Shown here: in pieces, positions 1 to 10,727 of the stretch | How positions within the stretch are numbered: the stretch's first letter is position 1 | Layout: the number at the start of each line of letters is the position of its first letter | Assembly (NCBI GenBank): GCA_003427395.1 | Contig: BFEA01000031.1 | Location: forward strand, 2,348,113-2,382,070 | Origin: Chara braunii | Taxonomy: Eukaryota; Streptophyta; Charophyceae; Charales; Characeae | Direction: 5' to 3' | DNA: 33,958 nt | The notes under the pieces: generated by a model | The model's database searches: none | What the model was told of the DNA's origin: nothing | The model's input: the letters and a program-made list of their open reading frames with translations, nothing else | Program-made: the position numbers and the translations under genes

Positions 1-1557
1 GTAACACAACCGTCCCACGTAATGTGGGAAACAGGACAGAACCCAAGAGTATCCATTAGTGCATAGCTTATTTTTAGCCATGGATGACATACGTTACGCA
101 GGTAGTAGAGGTTAGGGGTCATAGCTAACAAAGGAGTAAAAATTAGTATGTTAGTGTTAGTATGTTAGTGTTAGTATGTTAGGGGTTAGGAGAGGGCAAG
201 AAGCCCAACCGTAGGGGGGGTGCACGCCCTAAAGCGCGCTTTTCGCCGCTTAGCACCCATAGCAGCTCATCAGAGGGATTAGAATTAGTAAAGGCTTCTG
301 TTAGTATTCGGGGTGGGGGATGGGGGATAGGTAAGCAAGGAGTCATAGGTTCCAAGGTAGAACAGAATTACGTGTTTTAGCGAGTTCGTACCTGGGCTGT
401 CATGGCTGGTGTCACTGCAGAGTCAGTCCCCGCCATCGCACGAAAATTGTAGCGTAGCATGGTATCAAAAGGCTTACGTCGTAAGCGGATTGCCCAAGAC
501 ACCGTAATACGCCAGACTGTTCCTATGCACCAGGATCAGTACTTGATCAGAACTGCTCAAGTAGGGAAGATGTGGATGGAGAGGCGTCATGCAACATGAA
601 GCAGAGTGCCGGTGTTGATGGTATGGCAAGTAGCAAGGAGTATAAGTAGCGAAGTTGTGTGTGCCATTTACGGCGTGATCGCTGGTAGCGCTGTGCATGC
701 CATGGGTGCTTTGCGTGGTTGGTAAATTCGTGGGGTATTATTAAGGGGTAATTACTGGGGTAGGGAAGAGCGTAGGGTGTGTGGTTTAAACACATTGTTG
801 GTGATTGGGGTGGGAGAGCGGGTAAGCTAGTATGGAGATAGCAGAGAGCGGGATGGGAGAAAAACTGGTCAGGAAGAAGGAAGTTTTCTTACGTAATTTG
901 CTGGCGGGGTTGGGGTTGACGATGTATGTTATGTGAGCAGGCAAGGTCAGGTTGACGATGCTTTTTGTTTATTGTCTTGTAGTGCTTGGGGTTATTTGGT
1001 GGGAGACAGGCTATGGTGGTGCCGTGCCGTGTTGCAGGTGTGCTTGTCCTGTAGTGACGTTCCGAGGTGGTGCGTCACATGAAGGTATGCTCGAACTTTG
1101 AGAGGGGGGAACGAAGCGGGGAACTTACTAGGGGCATGCTTGTTATGAGGTTCGAATAGGTTGAAGGCCACCGTGTAGTGGGGAGCTTTGCTTCGTAGGA
1201 AAAAAATTGGATATACTATGGTTGTGCCGGCGTTGTTGTAGCTGTATACTTCATGGATTTAATGTCATCGTATGCAGTTTGTTTCGTAGTGCATAAGAGT
1301 TGGGTATTTTCCGTCGTAAGTGGCTATGGCGGTAATCGTTTTTTGTCCTACCTAATTTTCTTTCCTCGTGCGTGTGTTTGTATTCTTGTGTGTCAGTCGC
1401 GCCGTTTCAGGATGGCCGTGACATATGAGAAAATAAGGTTTTTGCTATTTTAAAAAAAAAAAATTGTATTTTGTTTTTACGTTTGCTATTATTTTTCTAA
1501 CTTTACATTTTTATCAATAGGAAGCTGGTGACCCATTTTTCTAACTTAACATTTTCT

Positions 1558-1560
<3 letters not shown>
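1..1560. other. Intergenic DNA, no gene seen
   Basis: I see no reading frame with a recognisable domain, no RNA gene and no transposon ends here. A short tandem repeat (unit about 14 bp, ttagtatgttagtg, roughly 2.6 copies) lies near 143-186. The small open frames on both strands are short and low in complexity and look like chance. Confidence 0.5.
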
Positions 1561-1594
<34 letters not shown>

Positions 1595-1672
1595 CCCTTC
1601 CCCCCCCAACCCCCCCCCCCCCCCCAAAAAAATGTTTTTTTTTTTTTCTTTTTTTTTTTAGGGGGTGGGGCT
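1561..1672. repeat. Poly-T / poly-C low-complexity tract
   Basis: A run of 31 T residues (1561-1591) is followed by long C runs and more T runs. On the minus strand this gives artificial-looking Gly/Lys-rich frames that should not be read as protein. Such tracts are also prone to assembly and polymerase-slippage error. Confidence 0.9.
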
Positions 1673-1779
1673 GGGGTTTCGCCGCCCCATGGCACTTCCC
1701 AAATCCCAAACCCCCCTCCCCACTGGCCGCCATGCAACCGCAAAGTCGCGCGGCCGCGGAAGAATACGTACTTTCACCA

Positions 1780-1845
1780 AAACCCTAAGTTATTTTCACT
1801 TAAGTAGTTCATCGTCTTTCAGTTAGATAAACCCTAATACCCTAA
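1780..1845 (+). promoter_or_regulatory. Cluster of plant telo-box-like motifs
   Basis: AAACCCTAA occurs at 1780-1788 and 1829-1837, followed at once by a third ACCCTAA (to 1845). This matches the telo-box core of plant promoters and also one unit of the plant telomere repeat. No gene can be tied to it; it lies just before the spaced motif array at 1874. A regulatory role is inference only. Confidence 0.25.
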
Positions 1846-1873
1846 CTTACATATGACATAAGAAGGTCAAGCC

Positions 1874-2543
1874 AAACCGAAGCCACATTTCTTAACCTTT
1901 TGCCTTTGTATACACAAAATAAAGAGCGCAACTACTTCTCTCTTCATTAGGCAGTTAACTAAATCAAACCGAAGCCACATTGTCTAGTCCTGTCAAATGT
2001 GTGATATCCAAATTTATAATAATTATCTGAACCTTTTAATCTTTTGAAGACTAAAATAGTCACCCAGCCAAACCGAAGTCACATTGCGCAGTCCGCTTTT
2101 TTATTACACTCATTATATTCTTAATTGAGTATTATCTTCTCCTTTTGTGATAAGCCATAGTCAGACCAAACCGAAGTCACATTGTCTAGCTAACTTGTTC
2201 AATAATAAAAGTATAATACATATATTAAAAAAATCATATTATCCGGTTTCTCGTTCTATGCGCGACCTCAGATTAAGTCAAACCGAAGTCACATTGCTTG
2301 GTCTTCTGTTCAAACCTCCCTCAGAAAGACACAAGTAACATCAACCAGACCTCACCGAAGCCACATTGCCTAGCTGCTTAAATAACAACTTAAAGGGGTA
2401 CAACAATCAGACCTAACTGAAACCATATTGTCTAATTGCTAAGGAAACAAACAATATTTTGGTCAACCGAAGCCACATGGCTTGGCTGTAGAGAAAACAT
2501 AAATAAACAAAGGAGACCCAATTAACGCAGGCAAAACCACATT
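1874..2543 (+). repeat. Array of a spaced, conserved short motif
   Basis: The core AAACCGAAGYCACATT is repeated with variation at 1874, 1966, 2070, 2168, 2280, 2352, 2414 and 2464, with a partial ninth copy ending at 2543. Copies often share downstream TGYCTAGYY or TGCTTGG and upstream CAGACC or AGCCA. Spacers are AT-rich and not alike. Start-to-start distances are 92, 104, 98, 112, 72, 62 and 50 bp, shorter towards the right. Because only the motif is conserved, this is not a simple tandem repeat. It could be transposon subterminal repeats or a set of protein-binding sites. The function is unknown. Confidence 0.8.
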
Positions 2544-4023
2544 CCTCCCACCTTCCCCCAATTCATCCCTCTTCAATCCGAGTTTCAAGCAACAATACAG
2601 AGTGAAATTCATACATACTTTTCTTTTATCTCACGTGATTAAGTTCCAAAATGAAATAGTAAAACATAAGATTGTATGCACATACTACAGCCAAACTAGC
2701 GAGATGTAATAAACAAGTGTTCAAAGGGTTAACATAAGACAAAAAAAAGTTTACCTAACTGTTCCCTACCTCCAGAACTCCTCCTGAGTTCCCTCAGAGC
2801 TCCCACAATCGGTGGATGGACCTCCCACAAGGTCTTGTTGTGGTCTTGTGGATTACAATTCCACGTGCCGCCTTCCTCCCACAACCATAAATTAGACTTA
2901 AACTGAGGTGTTGCAAATGCTCGGGATACAAGTATTAGAGTGGGACAAACTCAACTCACGTGAGAGAGCCTTGATGCCTTCGATCGTCCAAGGGGCCCGC
3001 AATGATGGCAATAAATGTAGTGAACTGGCCAATCCGTTGCCAGGATGCAGAGTGACAACCTCCTCACGATTTTTCAAATCGCAGTAATGACCCCCTCGTC
3101 GGGCCCGATCACCTCCTTCACAACTACAGTACCTCCCTTCAAAACAATCCTGTCGTTGTACATCCCATAAGGGTCACGTTTAAATAGTGTACACCTCCTG
3201 TGCTTTATTTAAACCGCAAGTAAAACACACCGATTTGCAGTAGCGAAGTGTGTTCAACAACCATATACAGGTAAAGTTCAGAAGCACTCAACAAAGTACA
3301 ACAAACAATACTTGCCCAATCTACTCCTCGAAACCATGAGATTAGTACGCTTCAAAACATCAGCCTGCTTCTACGTAGCCTACAAAGGCTGCTCCTGAAT
3401 AGAGTTACACCTTTGTGCCCTTTTCACGTTGCAGTCTAATTGTAGCGACTCATCGAAACTCCGCGTTTGGCCATCATGCGGGGCAGTCCGGTACCTGTGA
3501 CAGCGCACAACACCCGATCATAGTCGCTATCAAACTGCACCTGACTATATGCAATATAATATACAACAAAACGCGCAGCTACCACACCAAAATGTAGTAA
3601 TGCGCAGTGCAAAGCATAATTATGCGCAATAACAAGTCACGACAAAACAGTGGTACATAGTGGTGCTCAACAACCTGCACCATAACCAAGCTTAACAACA
3701 CTGAAAAGCAAGGCAATTACTTCTTAATTGGTAACCTATTTCACCTACTGCAGTAGCGCCACCGGCGTCGACACCCAGGCAATGGCAACAATTGAAGTTG
3801 GAGGACTGCAATAGCTCCTCCCCAAGTCAACCACGGTAACATGAGATAGTATCCCTGGGCCTTAACAATAGCAACTTAATTAAAACCGACCCAAATAACC
3901 GCATCGGGACGAGACTGTAGCAGCAACATCCGTAGTGCAGATATTTCAAGCTTGGGAGTACTTCATCAATGAGCCCCGTGAACCTATAATCAATCAATCC
4001 TTGCTATGTCTTGACTTGGCTTC
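2544..4023. other. Intergenic DNA, no gene seen
   Basis: AT-rich, mostly unique sequence. Open frames are at most about 60 codons and resemble no known family. No RNA gene, terminal inverted repeat or long tandem repeat was recognised by eye. Confidence 0.45.
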
Positions 4024-4303
4024 TGCTGGCTAATCATCCAATAGTCCCTCTAAGGAGCTGGCCACGAGGAAAGGTTCCCACGTAGCTAACTTTCGTTGGC
4101 TAGTCCTCCAACAATCCCTCTAAGAGGTTGACCACGAGGACAGGTTCCTGCGTAGCTAACCTCCGTTGGCTAGTTGTCCAACAATCCTTCTAAGAACCTG
4201 ACCACGAGGAAAGGTTCCCTCGTAGCTAACCTTCGTTGGCTAGTTGTCCAACAGTTCTTCTAAGAAGCTGACCACGATGAAAGGTCCCCACGTAGCTATT
4301 TAG
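4024..4303 (+). repeat. 70-bp tandem repeat, four copies
   Basis: The phrase ttggctagt.gtccaacaa recurs with a period of exactly 70 bp (cgttggctagt at 4094, 4164 and 4234, with a diverged first copy at 4024). Each unit carries tctaag, gaccacgagg, aaaggttcc and cgtagctaac in the same order. Copies differ at scattered positions. No coding pattern is apparent. Confidence 0.9.
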
Positions 4304-4358
4304 CAGGTCGAGGTCCCCACGTAGCTATTTAGCAGGTCGAGGTCACGTAGCTATTTAG
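4282..4358 (+). repeat. 29-bp tandem repeat growing from the 70-bp array
   Basis: The segment from aggtccccacgtagc to the following tagcaggtcg (29 bp) is repeated at 4282-4310 and 4311-4339, with a partial third copy at 4340-4358. It reuses the end of the 70-bp unit, so it is a secondary local expansion. Confidence 0.9.
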
Positions 4359-4526
4359 CTAACTTCCGTTAACGAAATTAGCCAGAGAAATTAGACCCCA
4401 CCATCTAAGAACGACCATGCACTACCACCGATAGAATCAAGAAAGAGTTACAATTTGTCAATCTCCGCTTCAACCATATTGCCTGCACACTGAAGTTGTT
4501 AGATGCAAATGTCATTAAGCGCGCTG

Positions 4527-4832
4527 GCGAGAGAGATAGCAAGAGGCTACTTCCATCGTTAGGATGAGAAAAATCAGGACGAATATTCCTCTAAAATCTA
4601 GAAATATACATTGCATTCCAACTATGCACGCAGAGAGATAGAGAAAGGTTACTTCCATCGTTAGGATGAGCAAAATCGAAATCGAACTTCCTCTAAAATA
4701 TGAAAATATACATTGATTTCCAGCTATGCATGCAGAAAGATAGAAAGAGGCTACTTCCATCGTTAAGATGGGTAAAATTGAAATGAATCTTCTGCCACAA
4801 TGCAGGAAAATTGAAGTTCTCCGCGGCCTCGT
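4527..4832. repeat. 102-bp tandem repeat, three copies
   Basis: acttccatcg followed by ttaggatg (ttaagatg in the third copy) starts at 4549, 4651 and 4753, a period of 102 bp. Because 102 is divisible by three, the minus strand stays open through all copies (4515-4916) and encodes a 34-residue repeat containing ILTMEV. That frame opens with GTG rather than ATG and resembles no known protein, so I do not call a gene. Confidence 0.85.
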
Positions 4833-5878
4833 GCAAAGGCCGCGCGACAGCAACCCCTCCACCTGGTAATCCTCTCTTTCTCTCTCTAGCTCAAGCTCTT
4901 CATCAGGCAAACACACTACTTATCCTAGTGGAGACAGATCAACACTATACAGAAGACTCACCACAATGAGTCTCTGTAAGCGGCACTGTGTGAAAATGAA
5001 GACAACCTCCACCAAGTCAATCAAGATCGTAATGGAGGTGCGCACAATGAGTTCGGCTTCACTGCATATGGAGATGGCGTCCGCAATAACCCACACCCTT
5101 TAGACCAAGAAGCGACCACGATGACACCCATGTTGAAATCAAGATTGCCACTCTACTAGTTAAATGTGGAAAAATGAAAATGAATCTTCCACTAGAATAT
5201 GGTAAGATTCATTTTTATATTTTTGTATTCTCCTCCTCACTACGTTTACTGCATGCACTAGAAAAAACACTAACCTAGAGCTAAATACTAACAATACCAT
5301 CGCCTCCCCAGTATCCCAGAACCTCTACCTACCACCTTATCGTGCTCGATTAATTGAGAATTTAGTGATATCCTTGTTTTCCACTTCTGCCATGTCCATT
5401 TTCACGCACCTTCTTTTACCTTTTCACAAAAACTAACACTTTACCGCTATATCTGACACCGCCGTTCAACTTGTAATGTTCCCAAACCCCTTTTTAGCAT
5501 CCTTGTCTGCCTGCTTTCATCGAGAAACGGACAAGATATGTAAACTTGTCCTTCGTGTTAGATAGACTAACATTATGTTTTCTTCTCTAAAAAACACAAC
5601 TTTATAAGTCTTAATTTTTAAGTTTTTATAAGTCGTTAACGAGTGATAATTATGAAATAGTTATGTCTTAAAAGTAATGGTTTTAATTAACATGTATGAT
5701 TAAATGAGATAATAATTTTTTTATATGTCCATGACTTTCGTTATTGTTTGTAGTCGGTGAAAAATGTCATCTCACGTTTATCAAAACAACAATTGCATTT
5801 TTTGTTTTATTTTTTCCTCAGCCTCACGAGGTTCAATTTTTATCGATGTCGTTTGCATAATTTATGATTGGATGTATA
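4833..5878. other. Intergenic DNA, no gene seen
   Basis: No gene recognised. A stray piece resembling the 102-bp unit (gaaaatgaatcttcc) lies near 5176. The right part, from about 5560, is very AT-rich and leads up to the hAT-like insertion. Confidence 0.4.
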
Positions 5879-6010
5879 GTTATCAGCGGGGTTGCTGGCG
5901 TTCGGGACGGGCCGAACACCCGAACCCGAACGCCCGAACGTTTGGGACCCCCTCTCGATGCGTTCGGACGTTCGGCCAAACGCGGAACCAAAAAAAAAAA
6001 AAAAAAAAAA

Positions 6011-6507
6011 CTAGGTTACCAATGGTCCGGAGACCGAACGTCTCCACCTGACATCTCCCCCGGACATCTCCCCCCCCCGTCGCCCGGATTTCCAGACGAC
6101 GCCTTTTTGGCACAAAAAAAAAAAATAAAAAAATAAAAAAAATTATGACAGTGTTGCGCATGGCCTAGAGACCCCCCACAAAAAATTTCAGATTTTTCTG
6201 AGCATTTGCTGACAGGGTGGTATTTTGGGGGGGAGGGGGGGGTAGAAGGGGTTTTGGTGGGGATAGGAGGGGTATAGATGGGGAATGAATCTTTAAACAT
6301 TTTTATTATTTATTCTACTGGCCCAAATAATCCAAAAATTTGGTGGCATACACCTAATGCAAGGTGGAAGCCACATGATTTTTTTTTTTTTTTTTTTTTT
6401 TCTGCGCTAGGTCGAACATACCCTGTCCGGTCCGACGTCCGACCAGACGTCAGGTCGGACATCCCGAACAGTCAGGGGGGTCCCGGACGTCCGGCCCGGT
6501 AACCTAG
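6011..6507. mobile_element. Nested inverted-repeat element inside the hAT-like element
   Basis: CTAGGTTACC (6011-6020) and its exact complement GGTAACCTAG (6498-6507) bound 497 bp, and GC-rich GGTCCGG/CCGGACC-like sequence lies just inside each end. Runs of A flank both sides, so a target duplication cannot be distinguished from simple poly-A. It may be a second insertion or a remnant of a related element. No coding capacity is seen. Confidence 0.45.
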
Positions 6508-6699
6508 AAAAAAACAAAACAAAAAGTTTCCAAAAATTCTGAAAAAACAATATGTCATGCAGAAAAATAAAGTAAACAACATTTGCCCCAACAGTACATC
6601 CAAATTCCTTACCAAATTTGAAATAAAAATCAAATACGAAAAATAAATAATATTAATAAAAATAAGAAAAAATAAAACGAGAATGAAATTATTGCGTGG

Positions 6700-7050
6700 G
6701 CAAGCAAATTTTTGACACCGCCATCTTTGGCGATTTTTCATTTTGTTTTGGATTTGTCAAATGCCATGAAATTTTATACATATGTATCTTACATAATAGA
6801 GAACCTACAAATAAAGTTTGAAAAAATAATAATGTTTTTCAGGCCCCGAAAGAAAGGGAAAACAAAAAGTGAAAAGAGCAAAAAAACAAATTAGTAAGTG
6901 GGAAAACAAGTTTTGACACCACCATCTTTGCCAATTTTTCATTATTGTTTGGCTCCACATAAGGACTTCAAAATTGAGATACAGGTAGCTTACATAACAG
7001 AGAACTCACAAAAAAATAATCAGAAAAAAATAATAATGTTTAGGTACCAA
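6700..7050 (+). repeat. About 200-bp diverged direct repeat within the hAT-like element
   Basis: gacaccgccatctttg at 6714 and gacaccaccatctttg at 6915 begin two similar segments 201 bp apart. Shared downstream parts are tttttcatt, cttacataa.agagaac and aaaaaataataatgttt. This internal duplication is part of the transposon interior. Confidence 0.7.
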
Positions 7051-7174
7051 AATATTTTTTTGCGGGGTCCGAACACCTTCAAGTTCGGGCCCCGTACGGG
7101 GACCCGAACGCCCGAACGTTCGGGGGTCAGCTTAGGGGCCTCCGTACGTTCGGCCTGGCAACTCTGGTTATCAG

Positions 7175-9166
7175 TATGGCTCGACGATTATGTTGCCTAA
7201 CAGATAACGGTAGGAAATAAAAGTATAAAGTCACACTTTCTTACTTATCATACTAATCTGACGAGGGTGTTGCTCTTAACACTTCGAATTCGTATTAATA
7301 GCGAAGTCACATATAATTGCACGATGTACTTACTGCAAAAAACTTTGATGCTATTCACATATAACGTTGTTGTGCATGTAACTAAACTCACTGTTATACA
7401 AAATTCACTTGTAGATTACACAAAACAAAAGTGACTGGTTCTCGTTTTAAAATATTGGTTTGTGATGTGCTACGTTGTCCTTTTCATGTCTACTTTGAAA
7501 TATGCCTTGGTTATTACATTGAGATATTTTTCTCATCCCTTATCTCCCTTCTACCGCTGCTCAGATAATCAGTGGTGGGTAACCACGCATGCACAAAACC
7601 ACGTTGCATAACCATACTGGGCACCCAAACAATACGTTCCTTTATCTGTCTTTACTACACAAGGTGCTTTCTTAAGTTGACGTCCATTGAACCCTGAATT
7701 CAACAATCTCTCAAGTTCACAAAAAACATTTTGATGATTGAATTTGCAAATCGAACTTCATACAGATGAAGTGTTTTAATAATGCTTTATCCTAAAAGTT
7801 GACAAATATACTAACTAATGAATCAAACAAACTTTACTTGTTTTGCGTATGTCTCCCTGCTTCCTTTAATTCTACCTTCAATGCCTTGTTAATGAGTTAT
7901 AGGGAAAACTTGCTCGTTCTCTCCATGACGAATATCATGTTTATAAAACTTGGATGCACTCCAACCTAAAAGTCAAGCATAAGTTCTCAAAGAAGTTTTA
8001 GATGAATGGGCGTACAATTTCAGGTTCATGTAGGTGAAAAGGTCTACAAATCAAAGTCCATATATGCAAAATGTTTTAATGATACTTCACGGTCCTCACC
8101 CGCAACAATCACAATCATATGAAAATGGTGAATTGGCCCGACCAGGGTTATTTAAACACTACGCTTGCTATACCAATTTCTCCCTTCTCTAGTCTGGTCC
8201 CTGTCTATCTTGCCTCTGGGGGATTATAACCTCACACACTTTTTTTTATTTTCTATTTTTATTTTTTAGTGGAAGACTGGACCTATTGGTGGCGAGCAAC
8301 ACCTGTTGGAAATCGGGTCCCGCATCCAAGTAAAATACAAGGATGATAGAATTTGTTGTGGTCAAAATTTGTTGTCTAGGTTTGGGCTTAGTCTACGGAA
8401 TCCCTCCCCATGTTATCCGAGTCCTCTATTACTCCACGTCATGGTTCTCACTTTCTCTGCCTTGGTTGTCGCTTTCGCTCAAAATGCCCTTTCCTTATTG
8501 TGTCTAGGTGTGCTTCTCCTCGCCTTCATCCTGCTCGACTGCAAAACTTTCCTTCCAAAAATATGAACTATTGCTCTTTGAATGGCCCTACCTTCCACAC
8601 CATAAGATAAATGCCCTCCCTACCTTCCACGCCGCAGAATGGCGTCCCGGGGGGCACAAAGGGAAAACAACAACTTGCAAATTCATTGCCCGCTGTTCGC
8701 CAGCACAAAGGGCCTTGCCGCATAGCACACGGCGCAGAACAGTACATCTGCCCGGAGTATGTGGCGAAATACATTCGCAAATGAACGAATCATACCATTC
8801 TCTGTGGGAAGACGCACTCACTTCTTTTGAGTTTCATGTGCCATGCAGCGAGACCCAGATTCTGCACCTCCAGTGTTTTTTATTTTTATTTTAATTAAGC
8901 GATATTTTTCTCTCAATTTCACCTTTCACTACCCATTACTACTCCCAAGCCTACACAGGGAACCCCTGCAAGCATAGCTACCTCTCACAATTAAGGGGAT
9001 GCATGTTGCCCCCCGCCCTAATCGGCGGTGATTGGGGAGGAGGGTGGGGCTGCTGGTGGGGGGGGGGCCGGCTAATGCAAAGACCAAAAATTTTGCCAGT
9101 AGCTGTGCCTCCCATCTACTTCCCATGCCCCCATCAAGTAACAGCAAGGTCTACGGCCAGCACTCT
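7175..9166. other. Intergenic DNA, no gene seen
   Basis: Unique sequence with several short overlapping open frames between 8306 and 8894 on both strands. None shows a domain, a plausible splice context or a Kozak-like start. There is a short GC/G-rich stretch at 9003-9072. Confidence 0.4.
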
Positions 9167-9588
9167 GGGCCTCGTTCGACACCACTACAAAACCCTTACA
9201 AGTAAGGTTTTCATCGTTCCACCCCTCCCTAATCACGACGAAAAAGAAGTCGAACTTGTTTTCACATTCGCGGCTGTAAGGGCTGGCCCTACAAAAGTAA
9301 GGACTCCGCAGCCAAAACGGACCTTGATGTAAGGAGGCCCGTGGAGGTGACTTGAAAGTAGGGGGTGGCACCCTTACATCCACGAAACAACCGTTTTTAT
9401 TTTTTATTTTTTTTAACATCAGGTGTGTCTTACGCAAACCGAGGCACCTGAAATGTAAGTGCACCTAAATGTAGGGTTTTCCTAAGTGCTTGTGGAACGG
9501 AAAATGAGGTAAGGGAAAATTAATCACTTTTTCGCCGTAAGGGCACCCTTACAAAGTAAGGGTTTTGTAGTGGTGTCGAACGAGGCCC
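9167..9588. mobile_element. Long-TIR non-autonomous DNA transposon (422 bp)
   Basis: The left end GGGCCTCGTTCGACACCACT continues to about 9199, and its exact reverse complement closes the element at about 9556-9588, giving perfect terminal inverted repeats of at least 33 bp ending in AAAACCCTTAC. The interior carries further forms of the aagtaaggg / cccttac motif and no transposase. GGGCCT ends recall PIF/Harbinger-type MITEs, but I cannot see a convincing target duplication (ctct on the left, tcgc on the right), so the superfamily is open. Confidence 0.75.
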
Positions 9589-9589
9589 T

Positions 9590-9719
9590 CGCGCCCTTCC
9601 AGCTGCATCTGGCCTCTCCCCCGTGTATGACCTGGTATGACCCCTTTCCCTTGGACGCAACCGGCCGAAGCCAAGGACGTCGCGCCCTTCCAGCTGCATC
9701 GGGCCTCTCCCCCGTGCCG
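9590..9719 (+). repeat. 91-bp-spaced direct repeat
   Basis: gcgcccttccagctgcatc followed by ggcctctcccccgtg occurs at 9591 and again at 9682 with one clear difference (t/g). The first copy abuts the right end of the TIR element. Confidence 0.85.
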
Positions 9720-10727
9720 CTGATCACAACTTCACGCTCACCCTACGGGCTGCGTACCCATCCCCTCGCGGTATGTCAGTAGGACCTGAGCAGGCCTTTT
9801 CGGCCAGATACCTGGCACCACACCTGGCGACACCTGGCGACGCGGGCCTTTTCCCAGATCTCTCTACTAGGCCTCAAACCCTCCCACGTAGCGGGTTACA
9901 GGGTGGCACAGCTCACCCCAGCAAACCGACCAGCCGACAGGACACAATGCCGAAAGCCGACGCTTGGAAAGGAAACGTTTGCGTCCGTGGAAAGTTGGCG
10001 TCCGATGATTGGTAGCGGATGATTAGATGGGCGTGGTTCGGCGTATTTTTGGACAAAGAGGCAAGAATCGCCTCTGTCGCTGTGCATGGGACGCGGTTGA
10101 CGTCTTTCAACTATATAGGAGCGAGCTGCATCCACGAATGGTATAGCAATACGCCATGCAGGCTTTTCCGCGAAGGGCAAACGAACGAGCCTGTGGAACG
10201 CTGACGGCTCAAGGTTTGGGGAAGACGGTCAGGGGCGCGGTATTTGGGTAACGTCGACGGCAATCCCAGCGGACTTCGAGCGGCTACGGGTAGCGCGCCT
10301 TCTCTCTGCGTGCGCATTGTGCTCATGTAGTTTCAAATTGACGAGCAGCACTGAGTTCTGCTCCAATTGTGTGCGGCCGGTGGTGAGCGGTACGGTCTAC
10401 CTGTCAGTTGATGCACAGGAGAAAGCGCGCAAAGCGCATGCTTAATGCAGCGTGCGCCGTGCTGAATTTTGCCTGGGTTGTATTGTGTGCGCGGGGTATT
10501 GTGTTCGAGCTTCCGAGCTTGGTTGCTTTTTAGTCTACGCTCGTTTGTCTGATTAGAGGAGCGCGGGCGGGAAGTATCCTCCGAAGGATACGGTTAGAGC
10601 TCTTGCGTAAGTGGGACTCAACGTCGATTGTCGCACTCGTTGACCATAGGGCAGAAATAGGTGGTGGGTGCGCTATCTACAAATACCGAAGTAGGATCGG
10701 AACTTAATTGCGGATTCTGGACACGTA
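9720..10727. other. GC-richer intergenic DNA upstream of the gene
   Basis: Base composition rises here relative to the left of the window, and CpG is frequent. No coding domain is recognised in the overlapping short frames. It may contain distal promoter or 5' untranslated sequence of the gene starting at 11453, but no TATA box or start site can be assigned. Confidence 0.35.

Larger units (their letters stand above)
5879..7174. mobile_element. Non-autonomous hAT-like DNA transposon with 8-bp target duplication
   Basis: The octamer GTTATCAG occurs at 5879-5886 and again at 7167-7174, and fits the nTnnnnAn target consensus of hAT elements. Between them, the left end (5887) starts CGGGGTTGCTGGCG and the right end, read inward on the minus strand, starts CAGAGTTGCCAGGC. 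These are imperfect terminal inverted repeats of the CAGGGTTGCCA type common in hAT elements. Both subterminal zones are rich in the palindrome CCGAACGTTCGG. The 1,280-bp interior has no transposase frame, so the element would need a transposase from elsewhere. The perfect target duplication with damaged ends suggests an intact but ageing insertion. Confidence 0.75.

Noticed and set aside
143-192. Interstitial telomere repeat
   Set aside because: The unit ttagtatgttagtg and a single ttagggg do not form a TTTAGGG or TTAGGG array.
1874-2543. CRISPR array
   Set aside because: The layout is repeat-spacer, but the repeats are degenerate, spacers are 34-96 bp and irregular, no cas genes are present, and the surroundings are eukaryotic.
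4515-4916. 133-codon minus-strand gene
   Set aside because: Starts at GTG, has no domain, and the open frame follows from a 102-bp tandem repeat.
5883-6161. Open frames across the hAT-like element as a transposase
   Set aside because: The frames are short, overlapping on both strands, and made of poly-A/poly-T and CCGAAC repeats, with no hAT transposase motifs.
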